Notes: generated by a model not told the origin, from the letters alone. Shown: positions 9,080-18,494, numbered from the stretch's first letter. The stretch is DNA of 64,000 bases from Sphingomonas sp. BT-65 (GCF_026107375.2 NZ_JAPCIA010000002.1:1-64000); one strand, 5' to 3'. Translations and numbers: made by a program.

Positions 9080-11061
9080 CGGCCTTCGACCAGCATGGCC
9101 AGTGCATCGACGGTGAGCGGCTCGGCGCAGAGGAAGCCCTGGTAGAACTGGCACCCTTCCTTGGCGAGCAGCTCGAGCTGCTCCCGCGTCTCCACGCCTT
9201 CGGCCACCACCGCAAGGCCGAGCGAGCGCGCCATGTCGATCACGCCGCGCACCACCACGCGGTCGCGCGCCGAGCCGGCGATGTCCTGGGTCAGCTTGCG
9301 GTCGATCTTGAGATAGTCGAGCGGGAGAGCCTTCAGGTAAGCGAGGCTCGAATAGCCAGTGCCGAAATCGTCGATCGCGACGCGGCAGCCGGCGGTGCGC
9401 AGCTCTGCAAGCAGCCGCGCCGCTTCGCTCAGGTCGCCGATCAGCCCGCCTTCGGTGATCTCGACCGTGAGGCGGCCGCGCGGGAAGCCGCTCGCATCCA
9501 CCCAATCGAGGAACAGATCGGCGAAGTTGCTGCGCGCGACATCCGCGGCGGTGACGTTGACCGACAGGCGCAGGTCGCGCAGCGAGGCGGGCCAGCGCGC
9601 CGCCTCGGCCAGCGCGAGCCGCTGGACATGCTCCGACAGCGCGAGCTCGAGCCCCGCGCGTTCGGCGGCGGCGAACAGCATCTCGGCGCCGATCTCGCCG
9701 CTCGTATGCCGCCAGCGCGCCAGCGCCTCGGCGCCCGCGACGATGCCGGTGGCGACCGCGACCTGGGGCTGGAAGCGCAGCTCGATCTCGCCCGCGTCGA
9801 GCGCACGGCGCAGGTCGACCGCCAGCGCATCGACCGGCACCGTGCCCGGGGGCGCATCGTTCCCGGCAAGCGCATCACTCGCGCGCCGCAGCAGATCGGC
9901 CGCGCCATCACCGGGCTCCGCCGCCGCAGTCGCCGTCCGCGCGCCGAGCGGCACGATCTCGTCGCCGATCACGAAGGGACGCGCCAGCGCCTCCTCGATC
10001 CGCGCGGCAGTGGCATTGAGCAATTCGGCGGTGACACCCTCTGCTGCGGCGACGAACTCGGCGCCGGCGACCCGCGCCGCGACGAAGCGCCGTCCCAGCA
10101 CCTCGCGCGCCGCCTCGGTCAAGCGCGCCAGCGCGGCCCGCAGCAGCGCGTCGCCGGCGATGCGGCCATAGGCGGTATTGATCATCTCGAACCGGTTGAG
10201 CGCGGCGAGCACCACGCCGACCGGCTGCCCCTCGCTCAGCCGCCGCTCGATCCAGCGCCGCACCCCGGCGCCGTCATTGACGCCGCTGAGCGCATCGCGC
10301 ACCGCCGCGCCCGCATCGACCTCGCCCAGCCGCTCGATCAGCGCGTGGACGCGGCCGGTTCGCTGATCGAGCTGGAGATGCTCGACGACACGCCCTGCCC
10401 CGCTGAGCTCATGCGCGAACGCCGTCGCGGACAGCCCGTCGCGCAGCCGTGCGAACGCCGCGCGCAGCGCCGCGCGATCGGCCGTTTCCACCCGCCGTAG
10501 CATCGCGCGCAGCGAAGGCTGCTCGCCCAGCCCGAGCATCGCGGCGAGCGCGGGGGTCACCTGGATCGAGGCGAGCGCCGGATCGTAGCGCCAGCCGAGC
10601 GTCTCGCCGGTGCCGGAAAGCGGGATCGCCTCGCCGCTCACCCGCTCGGCATGGCGCGCGGCGAAGCGCAGCGCCTGGACGAACTCGGTCTCGCGCATCG
10701 GACTGGCGAGGAAATGCGTGGCGCCGGCGTCGTAGAAGGCGTCGAGCCGCGCCGCATCGCCGCGCGACACCAGGGCGAGCAGTGCGCTGCCCGTGGCCGC
10801 CGCCGCGCCCGCGAGCGCGCGGACCGCCGCCAGCCCCTCCTCGACCGCGCCGCGCGCATCGACCACCGCCACCGCCGCACCGCTCGCGAGCAGCCGCCGC
10901 TCGGCTCCGTCGGCGCGCCGCGCGGCGACCACGCGCCAGCCTGCACCAGCGGCGAGCCCGGCCAGTTCGTCGCGCTGGCGAAAGGAGAGCAGGAACAACG
11001 GCCGCTCGCGCCCGGTCATGGGATTGGCTGACGTGAGCGCGGGATCGTTCATCGGACCCAT
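9076..11061 (-). CDS. EAL phosphodiesterase with degenerate GGDEF and receiver-like domains
   Basis: 661 residues. Residues 20-140 look like a degenerate response-regulator receiver fold. Residues 250-400 are a GGDEF domain with AGAEF (332-336) in place of the signature, so cyclase activity is unlikely. Residues 415-660 are an EAL domain with its key residues: Glu445 in AEALARWRH, Asn502, Glu534/Glu537, Asp564-Asp565 in IDDFGTGYSS, Lys586 in LKIDRKL and Glu621 in EGVET. It is therefore expected to hydrolyse c-di-GMP, with the GGDEF half perhaps binding GTP as a control. Soluble, with no membrane segment. Coupled by overlap to the 142-residue gene downstream. Confidence 0.92.
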   Translation of the reverse strand: MGPMNDPALTSANPMTGRERPLFLLSFRQRDELAGLAAGAGWRVVAARRADGAERRLLASGAAVAVVDARGAVEEGLAAVRALAGAAAATGSALLALVSRGDAARLDAFYDAGATHFLASPMRETEFVQALRFAARHAERVSGEAIPLSGTGETLGWRYDPALASIQVTPALAAMLGLGEQPSLRAMLRRVETADRAALRAAFARLRDGLSATAFAHELSGAGRVVEHLQLDQRTGRVHALIERLGEVDAGAAVRDALSGVNDGAGVRRWIERRLSEGQPVGVVLAALNRFEMINTAYGRIAGDALLRAALARLTEAAREVLGRRFVAARVAGAEFVAAAEGVTAELLNATAARIEEALARPFVIGDEIVPLGARTATAAAEPGDGAADLLRRASDALAGNDAPPGTVPVDALAVDLRRALDAGEIELRFQPQVAVATGIVAGAEALARWRHTSGEIGAEMLFAAAERAGLELALSEHVQRLALAEAARWPASLRDLRLSVNVTAADVARSNFADLFLDWVDASGFPRGRLTVEITEGGLIGDLSEAARLLAELRTAGCRVAIDDFGTGYSSLAYLKALPLDYLKIDRKLTQDIAGSARDRVVVRGVIDMARSLGLAVVAEGVETREQLELLAKEGCQFYQGFLCAEPLTVDALAMLVEGR

Positions 11062-11112
11062 CCCTAACCCAAGGCTTGCTGCGACGCCATCAACGGCTTA
11101 GCTGCTGGTTGC

Positions 11113-12111
11113 ATGGCGATTGCGCCCGCCCTGATCGACCGCCACGGCCGCACGATCCGCTACCTGCGGGTTTCGGTGACGGATCGCTGCGACCTGCGCT
11201 GCCGCTATTGCATGGCGGAGAAAATGACCTTCCTGCCGCGTGAGCAACTGCTCGCGCTGGAGGAGATCGCGCTGATCGCCGAGCGCTTCATCGCGCGCGG
11301 CGTGACCAAGATCCGGTTGACCGGCGGCGAACCGCTCGTCCGCCGCGACGCGATCGACCTGGTGTGGCGGCTTGGCCGGCAGGTTGGGCACGGTCTCGAC
11401 GAGCTTACGATGACCACCAACGGCACGCGGCTCGCCGAGCATGCCGGGACGCTCGCCGATGCCGGAGTGCGGCGGATCAACGTCAGCCTCGACAGCCGCG
11501 ATCCTGCCACCTTCCGCCACATCACACGCCATGGCGATGTCGCCCAGGTGCTCGACGGGATCAGCGCGGCACGCGCCGCCGGGCTCGCGGTCAAGATCAA
11601 CATGGTCGCGCTCAAGGGGCTGAACGAGCACGAGATTCCATCCATACTCGAATGGGCGGGCACGAACGGCATGGACCTGACCCTGATCGAGACGATGCCG
11701 CTCGGCGCGATCGACGAGGACCGCGCCGACCGCTTCCTGCCTTTGACGGAGGTGTTCGAGACGCTGTCGCAGCGCTTCACCCTGATCCGCGACCCGCATT
11801 CGAGCGGTGGCCCGGCGCGCTACTGGCGTGTCGCCGAGACCGGCGCACGGCTCGGCCTGATCTCTCCGCTCACCGGCAATTTCTGCGAAAGCTGCAACCG
11901 CGTGCGGCTGACCACCGAGGGCAAGCTGTTCACCTGCCTCGGCCATGAAGACCAGGTCGACCTCAAGGCCGCAATCCGCACCGGCGGACTCGCCGCGGTC
12001 GATGCGGCGATCGACGCCGCGCTCGCCGCCAAGCCCGCGCGCCACGACTTCAGCGTCGAGCGCGGCGCGGCGCCCGCCGTGGGCCGCCATATGAGCGTGA
12101 CCGGCGGATGA
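11113..12111 (+). CDS. moaA: GTP 3',8-cyclase (molybdenum cofactor synthesis)
   Basis: Radical-SAM enzyme that starts molybdopterin synthesis by rearranging GTP. The first 4Fe-4S cluster site is CDLRCRYC (CxxxCxxC). The second cluster site is near the C-terminus, CESCNRVRL followed by LFTC. The 332-residue length is typical, and the chain ends in the Gly-Gly tail needed for activity. The 51-base gap to the divergent EAL gene is too short for a moco riboswitch. The stop overlaps the nadK start (ATGA). No other moa gene is in the window. Confidence 0.97.
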   Translation: MAIAPALIDRHGRTIRYLRVSVTDRCDLRCRYCMAEKMTFLPREQLLALEEIALIAERFIARGVTKIRLTGGEPLVRRDAIDLVWRLGRQVGHGLDELTMTTNGTRLAEHAGTLADAGVRRINVSLDSRDPATFRHITRHGDVAQVLDGISAARAAGLAVKINMVALKGLNEHEIPSILEWAGTNGMDLTLIETMPLGAIDEDRADRFLPLTEVFETLSQRFTLIRDPHSSGGPARYWRVAETGARLGLISPLTGNFCESCNRVRLTTEGKLFTCLGHEDQVDLKAAIRTGGLAAVDAAIDAALAAKPARHDFSVERGAAPAVGRHMSVTGG

Positions 12112-12881
12112 CGACGATCCGCCGGGCGCTCCTCGCCTCGCCCACCAACCCGGCCGAGACCGCCGCGCACGAGTTGATCGCCGCGCACGATTGGGTCGAT
12201 CTCGACCAGGCCGAGATGCTCGTCGCGCTGGGTGGCGACGGCTTCATGCTCCAGACGCTGCACATGCTGCTCGAGAAGCATCGCAACCTTCCTGTGTTCG
12301 GGATGAACCTCGGCACGATCGGCTTCCTGATGAACGAGTGGGAGCCGCATGGCCTCGACGAGCGGCTCGTGCGCGCGCGGCCGTTCAAGGTGACCCCGCT
12401 GGTGATGACCGCGACCACCGTCGACGGCGAGACGCATGTCCTGCCCGCGATCAACGAGGTGTCGCTGCTGCGCGAGACGCGCCAGACTGCGAAGCTCGAG
12501 GTGACGGTGAACGACCGCATCGTGCTGCCCGAACTGGTGTGCGACGGCATCCTGGTGGCGACCCCGGCGGGATCGACCGCGTACAATCTCTCCGCGCATG
12601 GCCCGATCCTGCCGCTGGGTTCGCAGCTGCTCGCGCTCACCCCGATCAGTCCGTTCCGCCCGCGGCGCTGGCGCGGTGCGATCCTGCCCGAAAAGGCGCG
12701 CATCTCGCTCCGCGTGCTCGACCCGGGCAAGCGCCCGGTAAGCGCGGTGGCCGACCAGCGCGAGGTACGCGAAGTGGCGCGCGTCGACATCGCGATCGAC
12801 CACAAGCGCGACCTCACTCTGTTGTTCGATCCCGAGCATGCACTCGACGATCGCATCACGATGGAACAGTTCGTCGCCTAA
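12108..12881 (+). CDS. nadK: NAD kinase
   Basis: Phosphorylates NAD to NADP. 257 residues, of the short form common in alphaproteobacteria. The GGDG motif lies at residues 42-45 (ALGGDGFML), and an INEVSLLR block and a glycine-rich [15 protein letters not shown] motif follow in the expected order. The start overlaps the moaA stop by 4 bases, so both are translated from one message. The link to moaA is positional; no functional reason is evident. Confidence 0.95.
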   Translation: MTTIRRALLASPTNPAETAAHELIAAHDWVDLDQAEMLVALGGDGFMLQTLHMLLEKHRNLPVFGMNLGTIGFLMNEWEPHGLDERLVRARPFKVTPLVMTATTVDGETHVLPAINEVSLLRETRQTAKLEVTVNDRIVLPELVCDGILVATPAGSTAYNLSAHGPILPLGSQLLALTPISPFRPRRWRGAILPEKARISLRVLDPGKRPVSAVADQREVREVARVDIAIDHKRDLTLLFDPEHALDDRITMEQFVA

Positions 12882-12961
12882 GAATGGGGCGCGCAAAATT
12901 GTTTCCCCCGCGCGCTTGCAATGCGGGAAACCCCTTCGTATAGGCGCGCCCTCGCTGGTGT

Positions 12962-13036
12962 TCCCTGATAGCTCAGCGGTAGAGCATCCGACTGTTAATC
13001 GGACGGTCGTAGGTTCGAATCCTACTCAGGGAGCCA
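12962..13036 (+). tRNA. tRNA-Asn (GTT)
   Basis: Full cloverleaf: acceptor arms TCCCTGA (12962-12968) and TCAGGGA (13026-13032), D-arm GCTCAGCGGTAGAGC, anticodon loop CTGTTAA with GTT at 12994-12996, T-loop GGTTCGAATCC, discriminator G and encoded CCA (13034-13036). Confidence 0.98.
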
Positions 13037-13047
13037 TCCTTTCTAAA

Positions 13048-13069
13048 AGGGAAAATCTTTCCCTATTTT
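13048..13069 (+). terminator. tRNA-Asn terminator
   Basis: AGGGAAA (13048-13054), loop ATC, TTTCCCT (13058-13064), then ATTTTC. Stem plus T-rich tail starts 12 bases after the tRNA. Confidence 0.8.
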
Positions 13070-13145
13070 CAAAGGGTTAGAGTAAGAGAGTTACCTCCTC
13101 GTTTTGTTGCGGATTCCGCATCTGTCTGTTTTTACAGCATTTTTC

Positions 13146-13256
13146 ATGCATCATCGGTTCGAAGCCGATCCGGGTCAGTATCCCGGAGATTCTAAGGTCG
13201 TCGCCAAGCGCCCGCTCGGCGCGCGCGGCGTCAAGCTGGTCGCGGAGTCACCATAG
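13146..13256 (+). CDS. possible 36-residue ORF in the tRNA-ferredoxin gap
   Basis: An ATG-started frame encoding MHHRFEADPGQYPGD... to a TAG stop. It is preceded by an unusually AT-rich stretch (13050-13150), unlike the rest of the window. No ribosome site or family match was recognised. It may be a chance frame or a scrap of a gene lost beside the tRNA. The rest of the 13070-13304 gap holds nothing else recognisable. Confidence 0.2.
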   Translation: MHHRFEADPGQYPGDSKVVAKRPLGARGVKLVAESP

Positions 13257-13304
13257 TCGGACGGGCATTCGCGGCCGACCGGCCCCGGTCAGCCGCGCAT
13301 ACGG

Positions 13305-13622
13305 TCAGTCTTCGGGCGCGATCGTGACCTCGAGGCCGTCCAGCGATGGATCGATGATCAACTGGCAGGACAGGCGCGAACGCGCGTCGCGGTGCGCGGA
13401 ACTGTCGAGCAGATCATCCTCGTCGCCCGCCATCGGCGGCAGCAGATGCGCAAAATGCGGCGTGACGAACACATGGCAGGTCGCGCACGAACAGCACCCG
13501 CCGCACAGCGCGAACAGCTCGTCCACCCCCGATTCCCGGATCGCCTCCATCAGGCTCAGTCCGCTATCGGACTCGATCGAACGCGTTTCGCCCTCGCGGG
13601 TGATCACCTTTATCGTCGTCAT
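13305..13622 (-). CDS. 2Fe-2S ferredoxin, adrenodoxin/putidaredoxin type
   Basis: Electron carrier of 105 residues. Cys40, Cys46, Cys49 and Cys86 fit the C-x5-C-x2-C-x36-C cluster pattern of adrenodoxin-type ferredoxins, which serve P450s and other oxygenases. The start at 13622 was chosen because AGGA lies 8 bases before it; an alternative ATG is three codons upstream. It stands next to a cluster with non-haem iron hydroxylases, so it might feed electrons to one of them, but no ferredoxin reductase is adjacent. This partner assignment is inference. Confidence 0.92.
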   Translation of the reverse strand: MTTIKVITREGETRSIESDSGLSLMEAIRESGVDELFALCGGCCSCATCHVFVTPHFAHLLPPMAGDEDDLLDSSAHRDARSRLSCQLIIDPSLDGLEVTIAPED

Positions 13623-13679
13623 CAATGCCATCCTGGGAGAGCGGTTTGCGTTGGACTGACGGCACTCGTGCGGACGAGG

Positions 13680-14291
13680 CTATAGGCCCAGCACTCTTTT
13701 TTTGAGCAGCGCCTTGACCAGCCGGTCTTCAAGGATTCGTCCAGCGGCATAGAGAGCGGCGAAGATCGCTGCGAACACATAAGAGGCAGTAGGCGAAGGT
13801 TTCTTATCGTCTTCGGCCTTGCCGGGTTTCTTTGGCTTTTCCGGTGCGGGTGCGCCCAAGGCTTTGTCGATCGGGTTTTGCGGCAGTGCCACTTCCTTTT
13901 TTTCGGGCTTTTTTGCCTCGGCGGACGGTTTCGCAAGATTGCCGAGCGCAACGGTCAACCCGGCGAAGCTCAGGAATAGGAGTGGCGCCAGAAAGCAGAG
14001 CAGCAACGTCCGGCTGGTCAGATGATAGCGCAGCACCGGCCCGCCCTCGCCTTCTTGAATCCGGAGAACGCCACCGTCGAAGATGGACATCTTGTCCTGG
14101 GCCGCCTGATCTTTCTTGCGAAAGGTAAGCGTGTCATTCGTCCGGTCATGGCTGGTGCCGGCCTGGCGGAACAGGGGGTCGAGCCTGCTAAAGACTTCGT
14201 CGCTCGATTGCCCCGGCGCGAGCGCCAGGCTGCCCCTGATGTTCCAGATCCAGTCGATGAAGCGCGAACTCACGGCATCTCCTTTTGGCAA
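13680..14291 (-). CDS. hypothetical two-helix membrane protein
   Basis: 203 residues, not recognised. A soluble N-terminal part (1-90) contains a PH-like run of short beta strands (LTFRKKDQAAQDKMSIFDGG, LRIQEGEGGPVLRYHL). A membrane segment follows (LLLCFLAPLLFLSFAGLTVA). A Lys/Pro/Glu-rich linker of about 45 residues separates it from a second membrane segment (YVFAAIFAALYAAGRIL). The base composition is slightly lower in GC than the neighbours. Its link to the fatty-acid hydroxylase gene downstream is only positional. Confidence 0.75.
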   Translation of the reverse strand: MPKGDAVSSRFIDWIWNIRGSLALAPGQSSDEVFSRLDPLFRQAGTSHDRTNDTLTFRKKDQAAQDKMSIFDGGVLRIQEGEGGPVLRYHLTSRTLLLCFLAPLLFLSFAGLTVALGNLAKPSAEAKKPEKKEVALPQNPIDKALGAPAPEKPKKPGKAEDDKKPSPTASYVFAAIFAALYAAGRILEDRLVKALLKKRVLGL

Positions 14292-14359
14292 GGCCCGTTA
14301 GATGCCGCGCCGGGCACGACGGATAGGCAGGCGAAGGTTATGCGATCCCAACAGCGGCA

Positions 14360-15343
14360 TCATTCGGCCGGTACCGCCGCCTCGCGCCGGCCAAATCGTT
14401 GCCTGAACGTCTTCCAGCCCTCGGTGAAGGGATAGGTCATCGTCTCGCCGACCGACATCCTGCGTCCGCCCTCCATCCCCAGCAGTTCCGCTTCGCCGTC
14501 GACGCACGTGCCGAAAATGCGGTCGATGATGATCCAAGTGCCGGCATAATTGCTGCGGGTGGCTTCATAGTCCTGCGAATGGTGCAGGCTGTGATGCTCG
14601 GTAGTGTTGAACAAGAAGCGCCACCAGCGGGGCGAGTTGAAGCGGACGTTGATGTGTTGGTAGGTTCCGACCGCCAGACCCAAGGTGCCGGCGAGCAGGG
14701 CTGCGCGCGGCAGAAAGTCGAAAAACCCGCCGATGCCCAGACCGATCAGAAAGAGTTCGATCGGGTTGCCGACCGCACCCTTGTTGATGTTCAACTGAGT
14801 AATGTAGTGATGCGGTGCGTGCGTCAGCCACAGCGGGTACCAATTGTGCATCCCGCGATGCATCCAATACTGTCCGAAATCGAAGATGAACGAGATCATG
14901 AAGGCCTGCACAAGCAGCGGCAGGGCCATGAACCACGCAAACTTTTCCCAGTTCAGCGAGTGCTGGATGGCTTCGATCATGACGCCGTCGCCGATATAGC
15001 CTTCGGCCAAGTTGAGCACCGTATAGCCGAGCCCGACATAGAACAGGTCGGTGACCAGTTCCTTCCAGGTCAGGCGCCAGCTGTCGTAACGCGGGTTGAC
15101 CCATTCGAGTGCCAGCAGCAACACCTTGAAGCCGATGCCGATGCCGATGGCGGTCGATGCCTTGGCGATGGAATTGGGCGCGTAATACCAGAACGCGATC
15201 AGTGCGAACAGCATCGTGGGCTGGAACCAGGTGAACACGAACTGCTTCACCGGGCCGCCTTCGACCCGGGGTATGTTTTCCCACCCCACGGTGACCGGCG
15301 CCTGGCCGCCTATCAGCCTTTTGCCTACGCGAACTCCGTCCAT
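14360..15343 (-). CDS. fatty acid hydroxylase/sterol desaturase family protein, copy 1
   Basis: Membrane di-iron oxygenase, 327 residues. The histidine clusters are in order: DFGQYWMHRGMH, HAPHHYITQLN and HHSLHHS, separated by several hydrophobic segments. Substrate unknown; family members hydroxylate or desaturate fatty acids, sterols, sphingolipids or carotenoids. GAGG 7 bases before ATG at 15343 fixes the start, and a 69-base extension upstream lacks this. It is clearly related to the gene at 18582-19547 (same order of motifs, TQLN...GKGAVGNPIEL shared). A LysR-type box lies 121 bp upstream. Confidence 0.9.
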   Translation of the reverse strand: MDGVRVGKRLIGGQAPVTVGWENIPRVEGGPVKQFVFTWFQPTMLFALIAFWYYAPNSIAKASTAIGIGIGFKVLLLALEWVNPRYDSWRLTWKELVTDLFYVGLGYTVLNLAEGYIGDGVMIEAIQHSLNWEKFAWFMALPLLVQAFMISFIFDFGQYWMHRGMHNWYPLWLTHAPHHYITQLNINKGAVGNPIELFLIGLGIGGFFDFLPRAALLAGTLGLAVGTYQHINVRFNSPRWWRFLFNTTEHHSLHHSQDYEATRSNYAGTWIIIDRIFGTCVDGEAELLGMEGGRRMSVGETMTYPFTEGWKTFRQRFGRREAAVPAE

Positions 15344-15463
15344 ATGCCCGCCTCGCAATGTCCCGGCACGCCAAGGGATGATCTCCGCAGCCCATTGGTC
15401 GCAATTCGGCAAGCATCAGGAAGCTCAAGCCATCACGCCAGATGCCATAATCGTATACGCCCC

Positions 15464-15478
15464 ATAGATGCTACCTAT
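15464..15478. promoter_or_regulatory. LysR-type box 1
   Basis: ATAGATGCTACCTAT is a dyad ATAG-N7-CTAT with the T-N11-A core of LysR sites, followed by GC. Related boxes lie at 17472 and 18491. It sits in the 181-base gap upstream of hydroxylase copy 1. Confidence 0.5.
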
Positions 15479-15524
15479 GCCTTGGTGCATTGGGCGACGC
15501 TCGGCACGGATTGGCGGCCGGCCG

Positions 15525-16412
15525 TCAGCGAGCAATCACCGCGTGCCGCGCGAGATGGCCCTTTTCACGCGCCATCCATGCCTGCGCCTCGAGGGTGCTC
15601 GTCGTCTGATGGTCGAAAATGAAATCGGGCAGATGAAGATCGAGGACGAAGTGCAGCCGGTACGACCGCCCATCGATGATCTTCGACAGGGTGATGATGC
15701 CATCGGGACCAAGACGGAAGTCTCCCGCCGCGACGGCCTGGCCCAGGCGATCCGGGCGCGTGCTGTGCGTGATGGCAGCGCCGTCGGTGGCGATCGAGAC
15801 CTCGTAGCTTTCGATCTCCCGGTCGGTGACGATGCCTTCGGCGCGTGCCTGCTCGAGGCTGACCGCGCCCTGCAAGGCATCGTCCAACGCCGGCAGTCGC
15901 GACTGGGCGTAAGCCGCGTACTCTCCCGCCAGAATGAGGCCGCCCGCCATCGGAAAGCGCTGCCCGCTCGTTTCGTTCAACATGCTCACCAGGCGCAGGC
16001 CGAGCAATGTGCCGCGGGACGGTTGCTGTCGCCAGTCCTCGACATAGGCGCCCGAGGGCGCGAATTCGAGGACGCTGTTGCCGATGAAACGGAGGCTCGC
16101 GGGCTCCGGCCACTGGTTGCACGGCTGATAATTGCGGCCGATGTTCCAGGAGAGTTGCCGTGTCGCATCGTCCCACAACGTGTCTCCAACCCATCCCTGG
16201 CGTTCCGGCACCGGGGTGGCCGCCCCATCGGGCAGGCGCAGGTCGATCGTGAAGGTGCGGGACTGGAACCAGTAGACAATGGTCGTCTCGTCGGTCGTGC
16301 CCGTGCAGAAGGTGATGCTCTTGCGGCGGAAGGCGCCGAGGAGGCGCCGGGGAAAGGCGAGGCCGTCGAGACCGGCAATTGGCAGCCGCTCGAGCAGTTC
16401 GGCAAGGGTCAT
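15525..16412 (-). CDS. protein of unknown function coupled to the 2OG oxygenase
   Basis: 295 residues, no signal peptide or membrane helix. Short beta strands dominate, and the text IVYWFQSRTFTIDLRLPD resembles the W-x-Q...D-x-R-x-P pattern seen in some lipocalin-like proteins; this assignment is tentative. Its ATG overlaps the stop of the upstream oxygenase (16409-16412), so the two are translated together and probably share a substrate or complex. The strand content would fit a two-barrel ligand-binding protein. Confidence 0.75.
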   Translation of the reverse strand: MTLAELLERLPIAGLDGLAFPRRLLGAFRRKSITFCTGTTDETTIVYWFQSRTFTIDLRLPDGAATPVPERQGWVGDTLWDDATRQLSWNIGRNYQPCNQWPEPASLRFIGNSVLEFAPSGAYVEDWRQQPSRGTLLGLRLVSMLNETSGQRFPMAGGLILAGEYAAYAQSRLPALDDALQGAVSLEQARAEGIVTDREIESYEVSIATDGAAITHSTRPDRLGQAVAAGDFRLGPDGIITLSKIIDGRSYRLHFVLDLHLPDFIFDHQTTSTLEAQAWMAREKGHLARHAVIAR

Positions 16413-17413
16413 GCGCCCGCCGGCGCCGCTTGCAGCCCGAAGGAATCGAGCGGCACGGCGTCGTTCAGGACGAGTTCCCCCTGCGCGATGCGGCGTTTCA
16501 GGTAAGCGAAGGTTTGCGCCGTTTGGTTGAACAGATGCTCGCCGCCCCGCAGCGGTGCATATCGGGGCTGCTCGCCGCGCACGATAGGCGCGACGACATG
16601 ATCATAGTCGCAAGCGTGGAACAGCGGGAAGGAATAGCGCTCTTCGGCAACCTTCTTCACGCGATGTCGCGTCGCAACGTACCGGCCGTTGGACATGATC
16701 TCCATCATGTCGCCGATGTTCATGATCATCGCACCTTCGATCAGCGGCACGTCTAGCCATTCGCCCTGCTTGTCGACAATCTGGAGGCCGGGCGCCGTCG
16801 CGAAGAGCAGGGTGAAGCATTCATAATCCGTATGCGCGCCGATGCCGGGCCGATCCTCGGCGCAGGCATCGAACGGATAGTGGATCATGCGAAGCTGGCT
16901 CGGCGGATGCCGCAGCAGCGCGTCGAAATGATTTTCGTCCAGGCCCAGCGCGAGCGCGAAGCCGCGGAACAACCGGCGCCCGATGCCCGTGACGTGCCGG
17001 TAATAGGCCAGCACGTCGTCACGGAAACCCGGCATGTCCGGCCACAGGTTTGGTCCGAGCAGCGGCCTGCGCCCCGCGGTAAGCGCATAGTCGCAATTGA
17101 TGTCATAGGCTTCCTTGAGGTCGTCGGTCCCGCCGCCGAACTGCTCCTCCCCGACCGGCACATAGCCGCTGTGGTTCTGCGATAGGCCGATATAGCTTTT
17201 CATCTTGGTGGCGTGGTCGAGCGCGAAATAGGTCCTGGCTCGCGCGACGAGCCGGTCGAACAGCGCGCCGTCGAGCTGCTCGCCCCTGATATAGAGGAAG
17301 CCCGCATCCGCGCAGGCCCGGTCCAGCTCCTGCGCCACGGCCAGCCGATCCTCTAGGCGCTCGCTGTCCAGCAGGGAGATGTCGACGAGCGGGAGAACAA
17401 GGGCCTTGGTCAT
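16409..17413 (-). CDS. isopenicillin N synthase-like 2-oxoglutarate/Fe(II) oxygenase
   Basis: 334 residues. The iron-binding triad is His194 and Asp196 (GAHTDY) with His250 (ATRHRV), and the co-substrate site is Arg259-Tyr-Ser261. The N-terminal DIOX-N region (LPLVDISLLD) is present. Family members perform hydroxylation, desaturation or ring closure; the substrate cannot be read from sequence. It heads an operon with the unknown 15525-16412 gene and is divergent from a LysR regulator, with a shared LysR-type box at 17472. Confidence 0.92.
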   Translation of the reverse strand: MTKALVLPLVDISLLDSERLEDRLAVAQELDRACADAGFLYIRGEQLDGALFDRLVARARTYFALDHATKMKSYIGLSQNHSGYVPVGEEQFGGGTDDLKEAYDINCDYALTAGRRPLLGPNLWPDMPGFRDDVLAYYRHVTGIGRRLFRGFALALGLDENHFDALLRHPPSQLRMIHYPFDACAEDRPGIGAHTDYECFTLLFATAPGLQIVDKQGEWLDVPLIEGAMIMNIGDMMEIMSNGRYVATRHRVKKVAEERYSFPLFHACDYDHVVAPIVRGEQPRYAPLRGGEHLFNQTAQTFAYLKRRIAQGELVLNDAVPLDSFGLQAAPAGA

Positions 17414-17471
17414 CTCCGCCAGCCTAGCTGGCAGGGGTCATAGCGCCAGATGCGGCGTCTTTATGTTTTTC

Positions 17472-17486
17472 ATCGATCTGATCTAT
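17472..17486. promoter_or_regulatory. LysR-type box 2 in the oxygenase/lysR divergent promoter
   Basis: ATCGATCTGATCTAT, ATCG-N7-CTAT with a T-N11-A core, lies 59 bp before the oxygenase start and 70 bp before the LysR start, the usual position for an autoregulatory LysR site. Confidence 0.55.
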
Positions 17487-17555
17487 GACCAGCTTAGGCG
17501 GGGCGCCTCGGACCGGGCGGGTCCGTCGCTGACCATGGCCTATGGAAAGGGCGAC

Positions 17556-18494
17556 ATGACGGATCGACCGCCGTTGATCGACAAGAAATTCGCCAGTCGT
17601 GTCGACTGGAACCTGATGCGCACCTTCATCGACATCGTCCGGGCCGGCGGCATCGGCGCCGCCGCGCGCCAGCTCAACCGTCAGCAGCCGAGCATCAGTG
17701 CGGCGCTCAAACGGCTTGAGGATCATGTCGGCACCACCCTGCTGCATCGCACTGCCACCGGCGTCGAGATGACCGTCGCGGGCAAGGCGATGATGGCGCT
17801 GTGCGAGGACATGCTCGAATCTGCGCGGATGATGCCGCATCAGATCGCGCAGGCGACCAAGCGCGTCGAAGGCTTCGTCCGCATCCAGATCGTGTCCGGC
17901 CTCGTCTCGCCCGTGTTCGACGAGGCCATAGCGAGCTTCCATCGTCGCAACCCCGCCATCCATATCGAGATACGCGTCTCGCCGTGGCGCCAGGTGCTCG
18001 ATGCCCTGGAACAGGGTGAGGTGGAAATCGGCGTGGGTTACGACAACAGCGTTCGCGGCAGCCTGATGTACGAACCGCTGCTCGTCGAGCGCCAGCAGCT
18101 CTATTGCTCCCGCAGCAATCCCTATTTCGGCTATCGCATCAGCCGGCTCGGCGAGCTCAAGGACCAGGGCTTCGTGCTCACCGGCGACGACGAGATTGAA
18201 TTGATCACGCATCTGCGCCGGCGCTATCGACTGGGGACCCGGGTGAACGGCGTGGCGGAGGACATCAACGAGGCGCGGCGCCTGATCACGCACGGCGTCG
18301 GCATCGGCTTCCTGCCGATCCTCGCCGCCGAGAGCGAAGTCGCCAGGGGCACGCTCTGGCCGATGCTCCACGCCGATTTCGAACCCTCCTACGACATCTT
18401 CCTGCTCGCCCGGATCGAGCCGGCACGGGACACCGCGACGCAGCTTTTCTGGGATGAAGTGATCCGGCGGATCCGCGCACTCCCCAGGTCATAA
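17556..18494 (+). CDS. LysR-family transcriptional regulator
   Basis: 312 residues. The winged HTH is at residues 20-80 (GGIGAAARQLNRQQPSISAA, then LKRLEDHVGTTLLHR), followed by a LysR substrate-binding domain with the usual repeat of alpha/beta units. The start at 17556 has GGAAAGGG upstream; an ATG seven codons earlier and a longer frame to 17379 are less likely. It is divergent from the oxygenase operon and followed by hydroxylase copy 2. The 15-bp box found at three promoters here is its likely binding site. The inducer is unknown. Confidence 0.93.
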   Translation: MTDRPPLIDKKFASRVDWNLMRTFIDIVRAGGIGAAARQLNRQQPSISAALKRLEDHVGTTLLHRTATGVEMTVAGKAMMALCEDMLESARMMPHQIAQATKRVEGFVRIQIVSGLVSPVFDEAIASFHRRNPAIHIEIRVSPWRQVLDALEQGEVEIGVGYDNSVRGSLMYEPLLVERQQLYCSRSNPYFGYRISRLGELKDQGFVLTGDDEIELITHLRRRYRLGTRVNGVAEDINEARRLITHGVGIGFLPILAAESEVARGTLWPMLHADFEPSYDIFLLARIEPARDTATQLFWDEVIRRIRALPRS

